Assembly (NCBI GenBank): GCA_964385705.1 | Contig: CAYLQG010000058.1 | Coordinates: 1-9,286 of the forward strand | Reading direction: 5' to 3' | Source of the DNA: DATKGN01 sp964385705 | GTDB lineage: Bacteria > Patescibacteriota > Microgenomatia > UBA10105 > UBA927 | Length of the DNA: 9,286 nucleotides | In this document: one piece after another, positions 1 through 5,954 of the stretch | How the letters are laid out: every line of letters starts with the position of its first letter | Numbering within the stretch: the first letter of the stretch is position 1 | Notes under the pieces: generated by a model | Told to the model about the DNA's origin: nothing | Database searches by the model: none | Seen by the model: only the letters and a program-made list of their open reading frames with translations | Position numbers and translations under genes: made by a program

Positions 1-631
1 GTCCAGAGGTAATTTCAAGATCTCCCGAGGTAATTTCATGAATATCACCATTCAACATTTCTAACTGGGCATCTTCTATGATCAATGTTGATAAAAACTT
101 CTTTGCATACCATGATCTGCCATGAGGCTCTGTTCCGTTTTTGAACGTATCATCGCTAAATGTACCCAGCCCTATTTCTACTAATTTCCAAAGACGTACC
201 TGATAGTCAACAACATTGTCGACATTTGATAAGTTGCTTTGAACTTTATCGATAGCACGTAACGTTTGAGCGAAATACGCCTCTCTTTTTCCCGGGTAAA
301 GAGCATTATCTTGCCATATCATAGCTGTCGCAAGTGCCCGCCCAACATATCGAGGCACTTCCTCGTCTATTTTCGAAAAGTTGAAAAATTTATTATCCTG
401 CGCCACACGCAAGGCACCCTCAACAAGCCGTTTATGCATTCCTTCCGGAGATACAAATGCCCGTCCGCCAAGATGCTTCATGGCATAGGATTCTCCTGGT
501 ATTGTGCCTGAGGAGACAATGTTGATTGCGCGTATCCATTTGTCGATATCACGGCCTTCCAGGGATTGCGCAATAAACAGAGAATGCTGCTCTTTATCCG
601 TTAATTGAAGTTTAGGTTCTTCCTGAGTCAT
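1..631 (-). CDS. Unknown protein, 3' end missing (runs off left edge)
   Basis: The reverse frame is open from an ATG at 631-629 to the left edge, giving 210 visible residues starting MTQEEPKLQLTDKEQ with no stop. The start is supported by GGAG about 5 nt upstream and by a strong promoter at 668-696. The chain is soluble-looking, with no signal peptide or membrane segment, and the first 160 residues alternate charged and hydrophobic positions as in a helical protein. Near the left edge the sequence becomes repetitive (HEITSGDLEITSG), suggesting a tail or linker. I recognise no family. In style it resembles the helical protein at 5955-7256, but I cannot align the two convincingly. It is the gene after the 719-1998 operon on the same strand, but its own promoter suggests separate transcription. 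That the frame is a real gene is well supported; its function is unknown. Confidence 0.8.
   Translation of the reverse strand, partial: MTQEEPKLQLTDKEQHSLFIAQSLEGRDIDKWIRAINIVSSGTIPGESYAMKHLGGRAFVSPEGMHKRLVEGALRVAQDNKFFNFSKIDEEVPRYVGRALATAMIWQDNALYPGKREAYFAQTLRAIDKVQSNLSNVDNVVDYQVRLWKLVEIGLGTFSDDTFKNGTEPHGRSWYAKKFLSTLIIEDAQLEMLNGDIHEITSGDLEITSG
6..38. repeat. Two-copy 21-nt tandem repeat inside the edge gene
   Basis: GAGGTAATTTCA occurs at 6-17 and again at 27-38, a period of 21 nt. Read on the minus strand it encodes the repeated peptide EITSG within GD-x-EITS units. The array touches the left edge, so more copies may lie outside. The period is a multiple of three, so copy-number changes would keep the reading frame. 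Confidence 0.6.
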
Positions 632-667
632 AGGACTCCATTTTGAGGCAGATGATAGCTGGCACGC

Positions 668-696
668 ATAATATATTAATGAACCTATGGTGTCAA
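668..696 (-). promoter_or_regulatory. Sigma-70 promoter of the 1-631 gene
   Basis: On the minus strand TTGACA (696-691), a 17-nt spacer and TATTAT (673-668). The -35 is consensus and the -10 has one mismatch. The -10 ends 36 nt before the ATG at 631, leaving a leader of roughly 30 nt that includes the GGAG ribosome-binding site. Confidence 0.7.
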
Positions 697-716
697 CCGA
701 AAAGTTCTTTCCGGCT
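695..716 (-). terminator. Hairpin just after the 719-1351 gene, possible terminator
   Basis: Three bases after the TAG stop of the 719-1351 gene, the minus strand reads AGCCGGAAAG-AA-CTTTTCGGTT. It can pair as a stem of about nine base pairs (two G-U) around a four-base loop. No run of T follows; instead the 3' arm ends with the first two T of the next gene's TTGACA box. It could be a weak terminator, a transcript 3'-end stabiliser, or a site that lets the upstream operon affect the downstream promoter. Confidence 0.35.
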
Positions 717-718
717 GA

Positions 719-1351
719 CTATCTACTTAGTTCACGGAGCGTAAGAAACTCGTCCGATGGCGGGTATATATTGTATTCTATGACTTTTCCGTGACGCCGG
801 TGTATCCCCCAGTAGATATCGGGCAAAAGCTCCGGAAAGTCATGTTGCCACGTCATGAAACGCTTTCCCGGCATCTGATGATACATCCGGAGTTCACTCG
901 AATCTTTCGCATGCCATAGGGTAAAATCCTCCATCGCTTCATACCTGATCCAATCCAGGAGGAATGGACATTCAAAGGCAAATACAACCATATCTTGTCT
1001 CGTCTCTTCGGTAAAACGCCTCGGATCCTCAACCGGCAGACTCATCGCGGCCCGTATCGTCCCACGCATGCCGTAGATCTCCCGCGGTCTGTCTCCCGCA
1101 TGCTCATAAAGATTTCGCCGGGTCGGTTGGGCGGGAATCGATAGTGTTGCGCCCAGTTCATAAGCTAACTCCTTGGAATCGTGTTTCGTCAGCTCCCACA
1201 TCCATTTGATGTAGTTGGGACCTATGGTCAGAAATTGTACGGTTGCGGTTTTATATTCGGCGTATCCGCCTGACAGCCAAAAGGAAGGATCAGCATAGTC
1301 ATTTTTCATGACTCCGTCGGCAAACACATGGCGTAGATCTTCATGCGGCAT
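719..1351 (-). CDS. Unknown Trp-rich 210-residue protein, second gene of regulator operon
   Basis: The start ATG at 1351 has a good ribosome-binding site, GAGG, which overlaps the end and stop codon of the upstream winged-helix gene; only 5 nt separate the two genes, so they should be co-transcribed and probably translationally coupled. The protein has no signal peptide or membrane segment. It is rich in Trp (about seven in 210 residues), with several Trp next to Met or acidic residues (KWMWE, LLDWIRYE, TLWHAKD), and in Arg. A predicted mix of helices and strands suggests a globular cytosolic protein. I recognise no family or catalytic motif. Because it follows a DNA-binding protein in the same operon, it may be a partner or effector of that regulator, but this rests on position only. 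It ends TAG immediately before a hairpin. Confidence 0.8.
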   Translation of the reverse strand: MPHEDLRHVFADGVMKNDYADPSFWLSGGYAEYKTATVQFLTIGPNYIKWMWELTKHDSKELAYELGATLSIPAQPTRRNLYEHAGDRPREIYGMRGTIRAAMSLPVEDPRRFTEETRQDMVVFAFECPFLLDWIRYEAMEDFTLWHAKDSSELRMYHQMPGKRFMTWQHDFPELLPDIYWGIHRRHGKVIEYNIYPPSDEFLTLRELSR

Positions 1352-1356
1352 AATAG

Positions 1357-1998
1357 TTACCTCTGTACCAGACTATACGTCGTATTATCCCGCACTTTTC
1401 CGTGTCTTTCTCGCATAATGTGCCATTCTCCGGATGTATCAGCTTCAATCTTACCATTCACGGCTGAGATCGCATTTACGATTTCATACGGCTTCATATC
1501 CTGAAGCCGCAGATCCAATTCAAAGAAACTCATTTTTGATTGATCACCGTATGCATGGGTTAATTCCAGAAATACCTTAAACTCCGGAGGCGTGAGCCGC
1601 GGCAGAGCTTCCGTCTGATTCATAACGGTCGCATACCGCATCACACCCAGGAGTTCTGATATATTATCCTTAAACGGAATCCGCGATAACCAATCGGGAT
1701 CAGGCATCAAACCCTCGGGCCTGAGTATTGCCCCCGGCTCATAAACACCGTCCAGATAGACGTATCCGTATCCTGACACCGTAAAGAGAGACCCATTCCG
1801 CTTCGGGGCTTCGTCATGACGAACCCGGGATATGAGTTCGTTTATGTTGCTTTCCGGATTCGGATGATCGGGGAAAAATTTCAATTCAAGTTCACTTCGG
1901 GTAATCAACTCGTTATGACGGAGAAAAAAATACCGCATGACCCTATCGTAAATATAGTGATGACCCGAATCCGGCAAACGGTCTAAGTTTTCAACCAT
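1357..1998 (-). CDS. Tandem winged-helix (OmpR/PhoB-like) DNA-binding protein without receiver domain
   Basis: The 213-residue product appears to contain two winged-helix domains. Residues about 15-84 follow the OmpR/PhoB C-terminal pattern: a first helix (YDRVMRYFFLRHNELI), the TRSELELKFF segment, a recognition-helix region (NINELISRVRH) and a terminal hairpin ending LFTVSGYGYVYLDG, close to the family's RTVRGxGY ending. Residues about 135-211 repeat the layout more weakly: LTPPEFKVFLELTHAYG, then a helix at NAISAVNGKIE and a wing ending TTYSLV. There is no phosphoacceptor receiver domain and no sensor kinase nearby, so it is not an ordinary two-component regulator. Its promoter puts the ATG about 11 nt after the -10 box. 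It is divergent from the 2112 gene, a good position for local and autogenous control. The first domain is fairly secure; the second and the target sites are inference. Confidence 0.75.
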   Translation of the reverse strand: MVENLDRLPDSGHHYIYDRVMRYFFLRHNELITRSELELKFFPDHPNPESNINELISRVRHDEAPKRNGSLFTVSGYGYVYLDGVYEPGAILRPEGLMPDPDWLSRIPFKDNISELLGVMRYATVMNQTEALPRLTPPEFKVFLELTHAYGDQSKMSFFELDLRLQDMKPYEIVNAISAVNGKIEADTSGEWHIMRERHGKVRDNTTYSLVQR

Positions 1999-2009
1999 AA
2001 TATCCTATA

Positions 2010-2038
2010 ATTATACCATACGGCCACAAAATAATCGA
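2010..2038 (-). promoter_or_regulatory. Promoter of the winged-helix operon, near-leaderless
   Basis: On the minus strand TCGATT (2038-2033), a 17-nt spacer and consensus TATAAT (2015-2010), preceded by TGG as in an extended -10. The -10 ends 11 nt before the ATG at 1998, so transcription should begin only about 4-5 nt upstream of it. An AGGA lies in this short interval but would be mostly outside the transcript. Confidence 0.7.
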
Positions 2039-2074
2039 CCTTCCCCGGTGAAACTGCATGCCATGGATGGATAA

Positions 2075-2101
2075 TTGACACAAGCGATTCCTTCGTATTA
2101 T
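2075..2101 (+). promoter_or_regulatory. Promoter of the 2112 gene, near-leaderless
   Basis: Consensus TTGACA at 2075-2080 and TATTAT at 2096-2101, with a short 15-nt spacer. The expected start of transcription (about 2108) is downstream of the ATG at 2103 but just before the ATG at 2112, which favours 2112 as the real start. The GCATGCCATGG stretch just upstream is palindrome-rich and could be an operator shared with the divergent winged-helix gene. Confidence 0.55.
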
Positions 2102-2111
2102 CATGCCGCAC

Positions 2112-2722
2112 ATGGCAATAACTGCAGAAAATATTACCGACCATGACTTCGCCATCCGCCCCGACGCATCAACCGGGGTTGATTCTATCCAACTGGCAAC
2201 AAGCTCTTTGGAGGTACCGCTCTATCTGAGACAGGAAGGATTATACCTCGAATTCCCGATTAACCCTGATACCCACGGGGTCGCGCTCACAGGAATGAAA
2301 CTTGATGTCGGATCTAAAATATCGCTCACATATCCGTCGTATAGTGTGCGCGGCAGTCCGGTGCACATACTTATTGAGAATCTACGGGCGACAAACGGCA
2401 TTCCCAAACGGCGCATACCCGCTCAGCTGGCACAAGGGAGAATATCGCATGTGTATAAAGAAAATAGATACGATCAGTTCTTTATATCACGTCCGAGCGA
2501 TAATCCGTGGCAAATACGTGTAACCGGAGAGACAATGGCGAAAGCCTATTGGAATGTGCCTGATCACTCGCTTCATATCGAAAATGATTTTTTTACATTA
2601 CCAATGGGAATACTTATGCACCCGGATAGTAACGGTACTTTTTTTGTACGCTACGGGGATCAAACGCGCCCCCTCTATATTGAGGACTGGTCAGGAAAAA
2701 AAACAGCTACGGGCTGGCCGAA
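2112..2722 (+). CDS. Unknown beta-rich protein, truncated by assembly gap (family member with 4723-5445)
   Basis: About 203 residues are visible from the ATG at 2112 (MAITAENITD), chosen because the promoter places the transcript start after the more upstream ATG at 2103 and no ribosome-binding site is seen for either. The reading frame is still open where the N run begins, so the C-terminus is unknown. The chain is rich in alternating hydrophobic and polar residues with many Gly, Pro and Asn, which suggests beta-sandwich or barrel structure; there is no signal peptide or membrane segment. Blocks GLYLEFPI (43-50), ALTG (58-61), HVYKEN (113-118), NVP (148-150) and DFF (159-161) reappear in the same order in the 4723-5445 product. 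I recognise no known family. It is divergent from the tandem winged-helix gene. Confidence 0.75.
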
Positions 2723-2822
2723 NNNNNNNNNNNNNNNNNNNNNNNNNNNNNNNNNNNNNNNNNNNNNNNNNNNNNNNNNNNNNNNNNNNNNNNNNNNNNN
2801 NNNNNNNNNNNNNNNNNNNNNN
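2723..2822. other. Assembly gap of 100 N
   Basis: Exactly 100 N, a conventional placeholder for a gap of unknown true length. Two convergent genes (2112 onward and 3364 downward) both enter it without a stop codon, so at least the ends of two genes are missing, and other genes could be hidden. Any reading frame passing through it is an artefact. Confidence 0.98.
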
Positions 2823-3364
2823 TCAAGCGGGTGAAGATGCGGATTTACCGGTAAACCGATAACGACTTCGCTGTAATGAAAAAGTGTCCGGGAGGACCCG
2901 AGATCAGCTCCCGGCAATACTGTATACGAATGTTCATGTGCTTCAATCATCACGGATGCTTCTTTTCCATCCCATGGGTGATGAATGACCATCCAGGAAT
3001 CGTGAGCCGTATAAAAATGAGAAATCACCGCCGCCGCGCCCGGATGATTTATTGCAATTTCCTGATGATCGCCCTGGTTATACAGCCTCATACTGATACC
3101 CGGGGGTACTTCTATCTTAGCCGCCATCCGTAATGCAGAGGTGAATGTCCCGAGATCAATTGAATCTACAAGTCGGAGACCCGCAGCAGGAGATTCTTTT
3201 GGAATCCACATCTTCATGCCGGGAGGAGTGGTGAAACGGTTCCGTCCGCCATGATGATCCTTCGATTGCATATCAGTGAGCTCCAAATCGCCAATCTCAA
3301 CCGGCACAAACCCATCCAATCCCCTATGTTCAGAACCGGGCGTTGCTTCAATTTGAAATGTCAT
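2823..3364 (-). CDS. Unknown His-rich beta protein, truncated by assembly gap
   Basis: About 180 residues are visible, starting MTFQIEATPG at an ATG at 3364 and still open at the gap. This start is preferred over an in-frame Met at 3430 because it lies 5 nt after the stop of the 3370-3990 gene and has GGGG about 8 nt upstream; starting at 3430 would overlap the upstream gene by about 60 nt. The chain has about 14 His in 180 residues, concentrated in the second half (INHPG, VIHHPW, EAHEHSY, NPHLHPL), with Gly/Pro turns and short strands that would suit a cupin-like or other beta-sandwich fold, possibly metal-binding. Residues 49-56 (GMKMWIPK) resemble the first block of the 2112 and 4723 proteins. 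The family is not recognised and the cupin idea is speculative. Confidence 0.75.
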
Positions 3365-3369
3365 ATGTA

Positions 3370-3990
3370 TTACCCCGCAATAACGTTCACCGCTCTGAAA
3401 TTTACAAAATCCTGATCGGCAGGCTGGCAATCTTGAAAGAGTATAACAAACGAAGAGGGGTATACATATTCAGATGGTGCCGCACCGACGAACTTTACCA
3501 TATTCTGAAACACTTCTATTGTTGCAACCGGAAGATCAAAGGAATGTATCTCCTCCTGCCGGGCCTTCACCATATGACCGTAAACATCAAATCCGAGAGT
3601 TGCAATGGATCTTGGATTATCTTTTACGTCAAAAAGGACATCAACGGAAGAATGCAGATTCGCGAGTGGTACGTCTGATTCCCGGGCCGCATACACTTTG
3701 AAGCGACTATTCTTCGGTCTCATAACGACGATAGAAGCTTCAGGCACCACGACAATTGACCGCATTACCAACTCATTGGGCTCAAGCATTCGTCCGCTAC
3801 TATTGGACCCTGTCAGTCCACCTATTTCTTGAATAAGTTGGTGAAGTGCCGTTTTTTGTTCCATGGATACTTTATCGGGGAAATAGAACCCATCTGAACT
3901 TACGATAAGGGAGTCGTACGTGAGGGTCCGCCCCAATTCTGCCACGTCATTGGATGCCGGGAGATTTACTTCTTTTACTGCTGTTGCCAT
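3370..3990 (-). CDS. Unknown 206-residue beta-rich protein, first gene of operon
   Basis: The ATG at 3990 has AAGGA about 7 nt upstream and a promoter at 4027-4054. The product is soluble-looking with a small helical stretch near 43-56 (MEQKTALHQLIQEI) and otherwise strand-forming segments such as MRSIVVVPEASIVVM, SSVDVLFDV and SSFVILF. The segment GFYFPD (34-39) weakly resembles the first block of the local beta-rich family. There is no signal peptide, membrane segment or recognised catalytic motif. It is followed 5 nt later by the His-rich gene, whose ribosome-binding G-run overlaps its stop (GGGTAA), so the two are probably made together and may interact. It is divergent from the 4142-5445 operon. 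Function is unknown. Confidence 0.8.
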   Translation of the reverse strand: MATAVKEVNLPASNDVAELGRTLTYDSLIVSSDGFYFPDKVSMEQKTALHQLIQEIGGLTGSNSSGRMLEPNELVMRSIVVVPEASIVVMRPKNSRFKVYAARESDVPLANLHSSVDVLFDVKDNPRSIATLGFDVYGHMVKARQEEIHSFDLPVATIEVFQNMVKFVGAAPSEYVYPSSFVILFQDCQPADQDFVNFRAVNVIAG

Positions 3991-4026
3991 AAGAATCCTT
4001 CCATGGACAGTTATTATGCTCCAAAT

Positions 4027-4054
4027 AATATATCGGAGCCGGGGCTACTGTCAA
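4027..4054 (-). promoter_or_regulatory. Promoter of the 3990-2823 operon
   Basis: On the minus strand consensus TTGACA (4054-4049), a 16-nt spacer and TATATT (4032-4027); an overlapping TATTAT with an 18-nt spacer is an alternative. The -10 ends 36 nt before the ATG at 3990, leaving room for a leader with its AAGGA ribosome-binding site. Confidence 0.65.
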
Positions 4055-4076
4055 CTGAGTGCATAAACCCCGGGCT
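4037..4076. promoter_or_regulatory. Imperfect GC-rich inverted repeat between divergent operons
   Basis: AGCCGGGG (4037-4044) and CCCCGGGCT (4068-4076) are inverted copies with one extra base. The left arm lies in the spacer of the minus-strand promoter and the right arm upstream of it. The position would suit an operator for the divergent pair, but no protein is assigned and the match could be chance. Confidence 0.3.
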
Positions 4077-4103
4077 GCCCGCGATTGTATATTGACGATT
4101 ATA

Positions 4104-4132
4104 TTGATTTACCGGTCTTCTTGTGCTATGCT
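4104..4132 (+). promoter_or_regulatory. Extended -10 promoter of the 4142-5445 operon, near-leaderless
   Basis: TTGATT (4104-4109), a 17-nt spacer and TATGCT (4127-4132), preceded by TGC as in an extended -10. The -10 ends 9 nt before the ATG at 4142, so the mRNA should begin at or within a few bases of the start codon. No ribosome-binding site precedes the ATG (CTCCCCACCGT). Confidence 0.65.
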
Positions 4133-4141
4133 CCCCACCGT

Positions 4142-4726
4142 ATGTCTACAGTTGAACAGACCACCGAACTTTCCCCTCTTACGCAGGTTAACGACCTCGT
4201 TTATGAACTTGCCCGGGTCAATATCGTTGAAGGCAAATACAGGGATATTTTGGGTAAGAAGGATTTTCCCGGTGAAGGCAGGATTAGCCACTATGAAATG
4301 TGTTTCGCATTGAACGGCTCCTCGTTCACACGTGAAGAAAAAGCGTTATACGGCAGATCAGCTACCCCCGGCATCAGGGTTATTAAAATAAGAAAAAGCG
4401 AAATGGGGACGCTCCTGCCGGGATTTGACGTAGTCCTTCAGCGCATTGTACTGAAAAATGACCAGATCGATCCATCGGTCAGTAACTTATACCTTAATGA
4501 GATTACTGCCGATTTATCAACCGGTGAGATGTATCTCAGGAAATTTATTGACAGGACTACCGATATCGGGGTGGTCAGCGAAGAGCTCAAGTTGATGATG
4601 AATGATCTTCATATGAAGGGAACACGACTTGTCAGCGCGGCATTTACGGATTCAAACACCGGCCTCCGCCACAACAAAATCATCCCCGAAATAACTCCGG
4701 CTGAAGTGGAAACCGCACAGTTATGA
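4142..4726 (+). CDS. Unknown 194-residue protein, first gene of operon
   Basis: The ATG at 4142 (MSTVEQTTELSP) is preferred over an in-frame TTG at 4085, since that TTG lies upstream of the predicted promoter and so would not be transcribed. The protein begins with a helical segment (VNDLVYELARVNIVEGKYRDIL), continues through a mixed region with short strands (GIRVIKIRKSEMG, FDVVLQRIVL) and has another helix near VSEELKLMMNDLHMKG. There is no signal peptide, membrane segment or recognised motif. Its TGA stop overlaps the next ATG (ATGA at 4723-4726), so the two products are probably translationally coupled and made in a fixed ratio. Function is unknown. Confidence 0.8.
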   Translation: MSTVEQTTELSPLTQVNDLVYELARVNIVEGKYRDILGKKDFPGEGRISHYEMCFALNGSSFTREEKALYGRSATPGIRVIKIRKSEMGTLLPGFDVVLQRIVLKNDQIDPSVSNLYLNEITADLSTGEMYLRKFIDRTTDIGVVSEELKLMMNDLHMKGTRLVSAAFTDSNTGLRHNKIIPEITPAEVETAQL

Positions 4727-5445
4727 CCCACCTCGAAGGCCAATCATTTTCGTATTATTACGAAAGAAGCCGTTATTCATTCGTAGAGTATCCGGGTCCG
4801 AATTATTATGTTCACTCCGGCACAATACTCGATTTTCCCCTCCAGACAAGCGGTGAAAATGCTCTAACAGGAATTCTCATGAAACACGGCGTTATTGAGA
4901 TGTACTTTCCTCTTGTTAGTAACAACGATGACACGATGTTCGGAATGAAATTGATGACAACGAAGCATTTAAGAGAACCGGACGGAACTATCCATTATTC
5001 ATCACGCGTCTACACCAGGAATCAAAAACTTTTCGATGAACCGCATGAACTCGGTAATCTGACGGCAAATGCCTGGCGCTTGTGTCTCCCCCACAAGGGA
5101 CAGGTCGCTGCTCTTTATCAGGATGACTTCTTTGAAGAAACGATCATGAATTTCCTCGATACACAACATAAGGTAAAACTCATCATACATGAAGGCAGTT
5201 CCTGTACAATAACACTCAATCATAATGAGATAACGCAGACGTTAATTGTTAAGGATTTTTTATCGACGAATGATCCGCTGGGTCATCATACAACCGTATT
5301 TCTTCCTTCCGGATCGGAATATCATGTGTCACCGGGAACTCAAGCTAACCTGTCGCATGACGGTAGTGAGCTTTGTACGATCCAATGCGCCCCGAAATAT
5401 ACAGGCCCAATCCATGAAGAACTCCTAGCTACGTTGAGCGAATAA
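4723..5445 (+). CDS. Unknown 240-residue beta-rich protein (family member with 2112-2722)
   Basis: Starts in the ATGA overlap with the preceding gene and ends TAA 15 nt before the convergent 5461 gene. The sequence alternates short hydrophobic strands with Gly, Asn, Asp and His turns and is probably mostly beta; it is rich in Tyr at the N-terminus (SYYYERSRYSF). Blocks GTILDFPL (33-40), ALTG (47-50), RVYTRN (95-100), CLP (121-123) and DFF (135-137) match, in order and with similar spacing, blocks of the 2112-2722 protein, so I infer the two are homologous. Because this copy is complete, its C-terminal part (HHTTVFLPSGSEYHVSPGT onward) suggests what the gap hides in the other. No known family, signal peptide or catalytic motif is recognised. 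Confidence 0.8.
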   Translation: MTHLEGQSFSYYYERSRYSFVEYPGPNYYVHSGTILDFPLQTSGENALTGILMKHGVIEMYFPLVSNNDDTMFGMKLMTTKHLREPDGTIHYSSRVYTRNQKLFDEPHELGNLTANAWRLCLPHKGQVAALYQDDFFEETIMNFLDTQHKVKLIIHEGSSCTITLNHNEITQTLIVKDFLSTNDPLGHHTTVFLPSGSEYHVSPGTQANLSHDGSELCTIQCAPKYTGPIHEELLATLSE

Positions 5446-5460
5446 CGAATTGATACGTAT

Positions 5461-5946
5461 TTATTCCCCAAGGTCATCTCTTATCATTGGCCGGGCGTTG
5501 CCGGTTGCGAGAATCGACTGAAGATACAATACAACATCGGAAGGCGGCACGGAGCTACTAATCCCAAAGGGATTATACCCTTTGTCGCCATTCGCCTCGA
5601 ACCATTCTTTGACTTTCACAATGGGCTTGCCGCCATTTGCTTCAAGTTCTGAAATTTCAATTCGCGCTACATCTGCAAAATACGGATCATCAGGATCATC
5701 CGTTGACAGCTGACGGATAAATAACACCCACCCGGATAAGTCTGTCAGAGGATTATTACTGTAATCCTGAAGATCGAGATCAATCGCTTTCCCAAAGGTC
5801 TTCTTCGTGAGGCGCCGGATTCTTTTCGTTTCCCGTACGAGTATATTCGTTATTTCCTTTCGGTCCGTACCGGCCGCCTCAATCTCATTTAGCGCATTGG
5901 ACGACGGTTCAACGACAGGTCTCGGGTAAAGCTCGAAGTTCGGCAT
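5461..5946 (-). CDS. Unknown 161-residue protein, second gene of 433-residue-protein operon
   Basis: Starts 8 nt after the stop of the 5955-7256 gene, so the two are almost certainly one transcript. The only ribosome-binding candidate, AGGA within the end of the upstream gene, is about 12 nt from the ATG, so coupling to upstream translation is likely. The N-terminus (MPNFELYPRPVVEPSSN) is extended and Pro-rich; a basic helix follows (ITNILVRETKRIRRLTKKTF), then an acidic, Asp-rich middle with a short strand (GWVLFIRQL) and a C-terminal helix (SDVVLYLQSIL). No membrane segment or known domain is seen. The basic helix could bind nucleic acid or a partner, but that is speculation. Confidence 0.75.
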   Translation of the reverse strand: MPNFELYPRPVVEPSSNALNEIEAAGTDRKEITNILVRETKRIRRLTKKTFGKAIDLDLQDYSNNPLTDLSGWVLFIRQLSTDDPDDPYFADVARIEISELEANGGKPIVKVKEWFEANGDKGYNPFGISSSVPPSDVVLYLQSILATGNARPMIRDDLGE

Positions 5947-5954
5947 ATGGGGCG

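Noticed and set aside
2103..2111. ATG at 2103 as start of the plus-strand gene
   Set aside because: It lies two bases after the predicted -10 box and before the expected transcript start; the in-frame ATG at 2112 fits better.
2675..2834. Reading frames running through the N gap on both strands
   Set aside because: The gap length is a placeholder, so the frames beyond it are meaningless.
3365..3430. Met at 3430 as start of the His-rich gene
   Set aside because: It would overlap the upstream gene heavily; the ATG at 3364 has a G-rich ribosome-binding site and matches the other operon's junction.
4085..4141. In-frame TTG at 4085 as start of the 4142 gene
   Set aside because: The extended -10 promoter at 4104-4132 lies inside the extra segment, so that part would not be transcribed from it, and no ribosome-binding site is seen.
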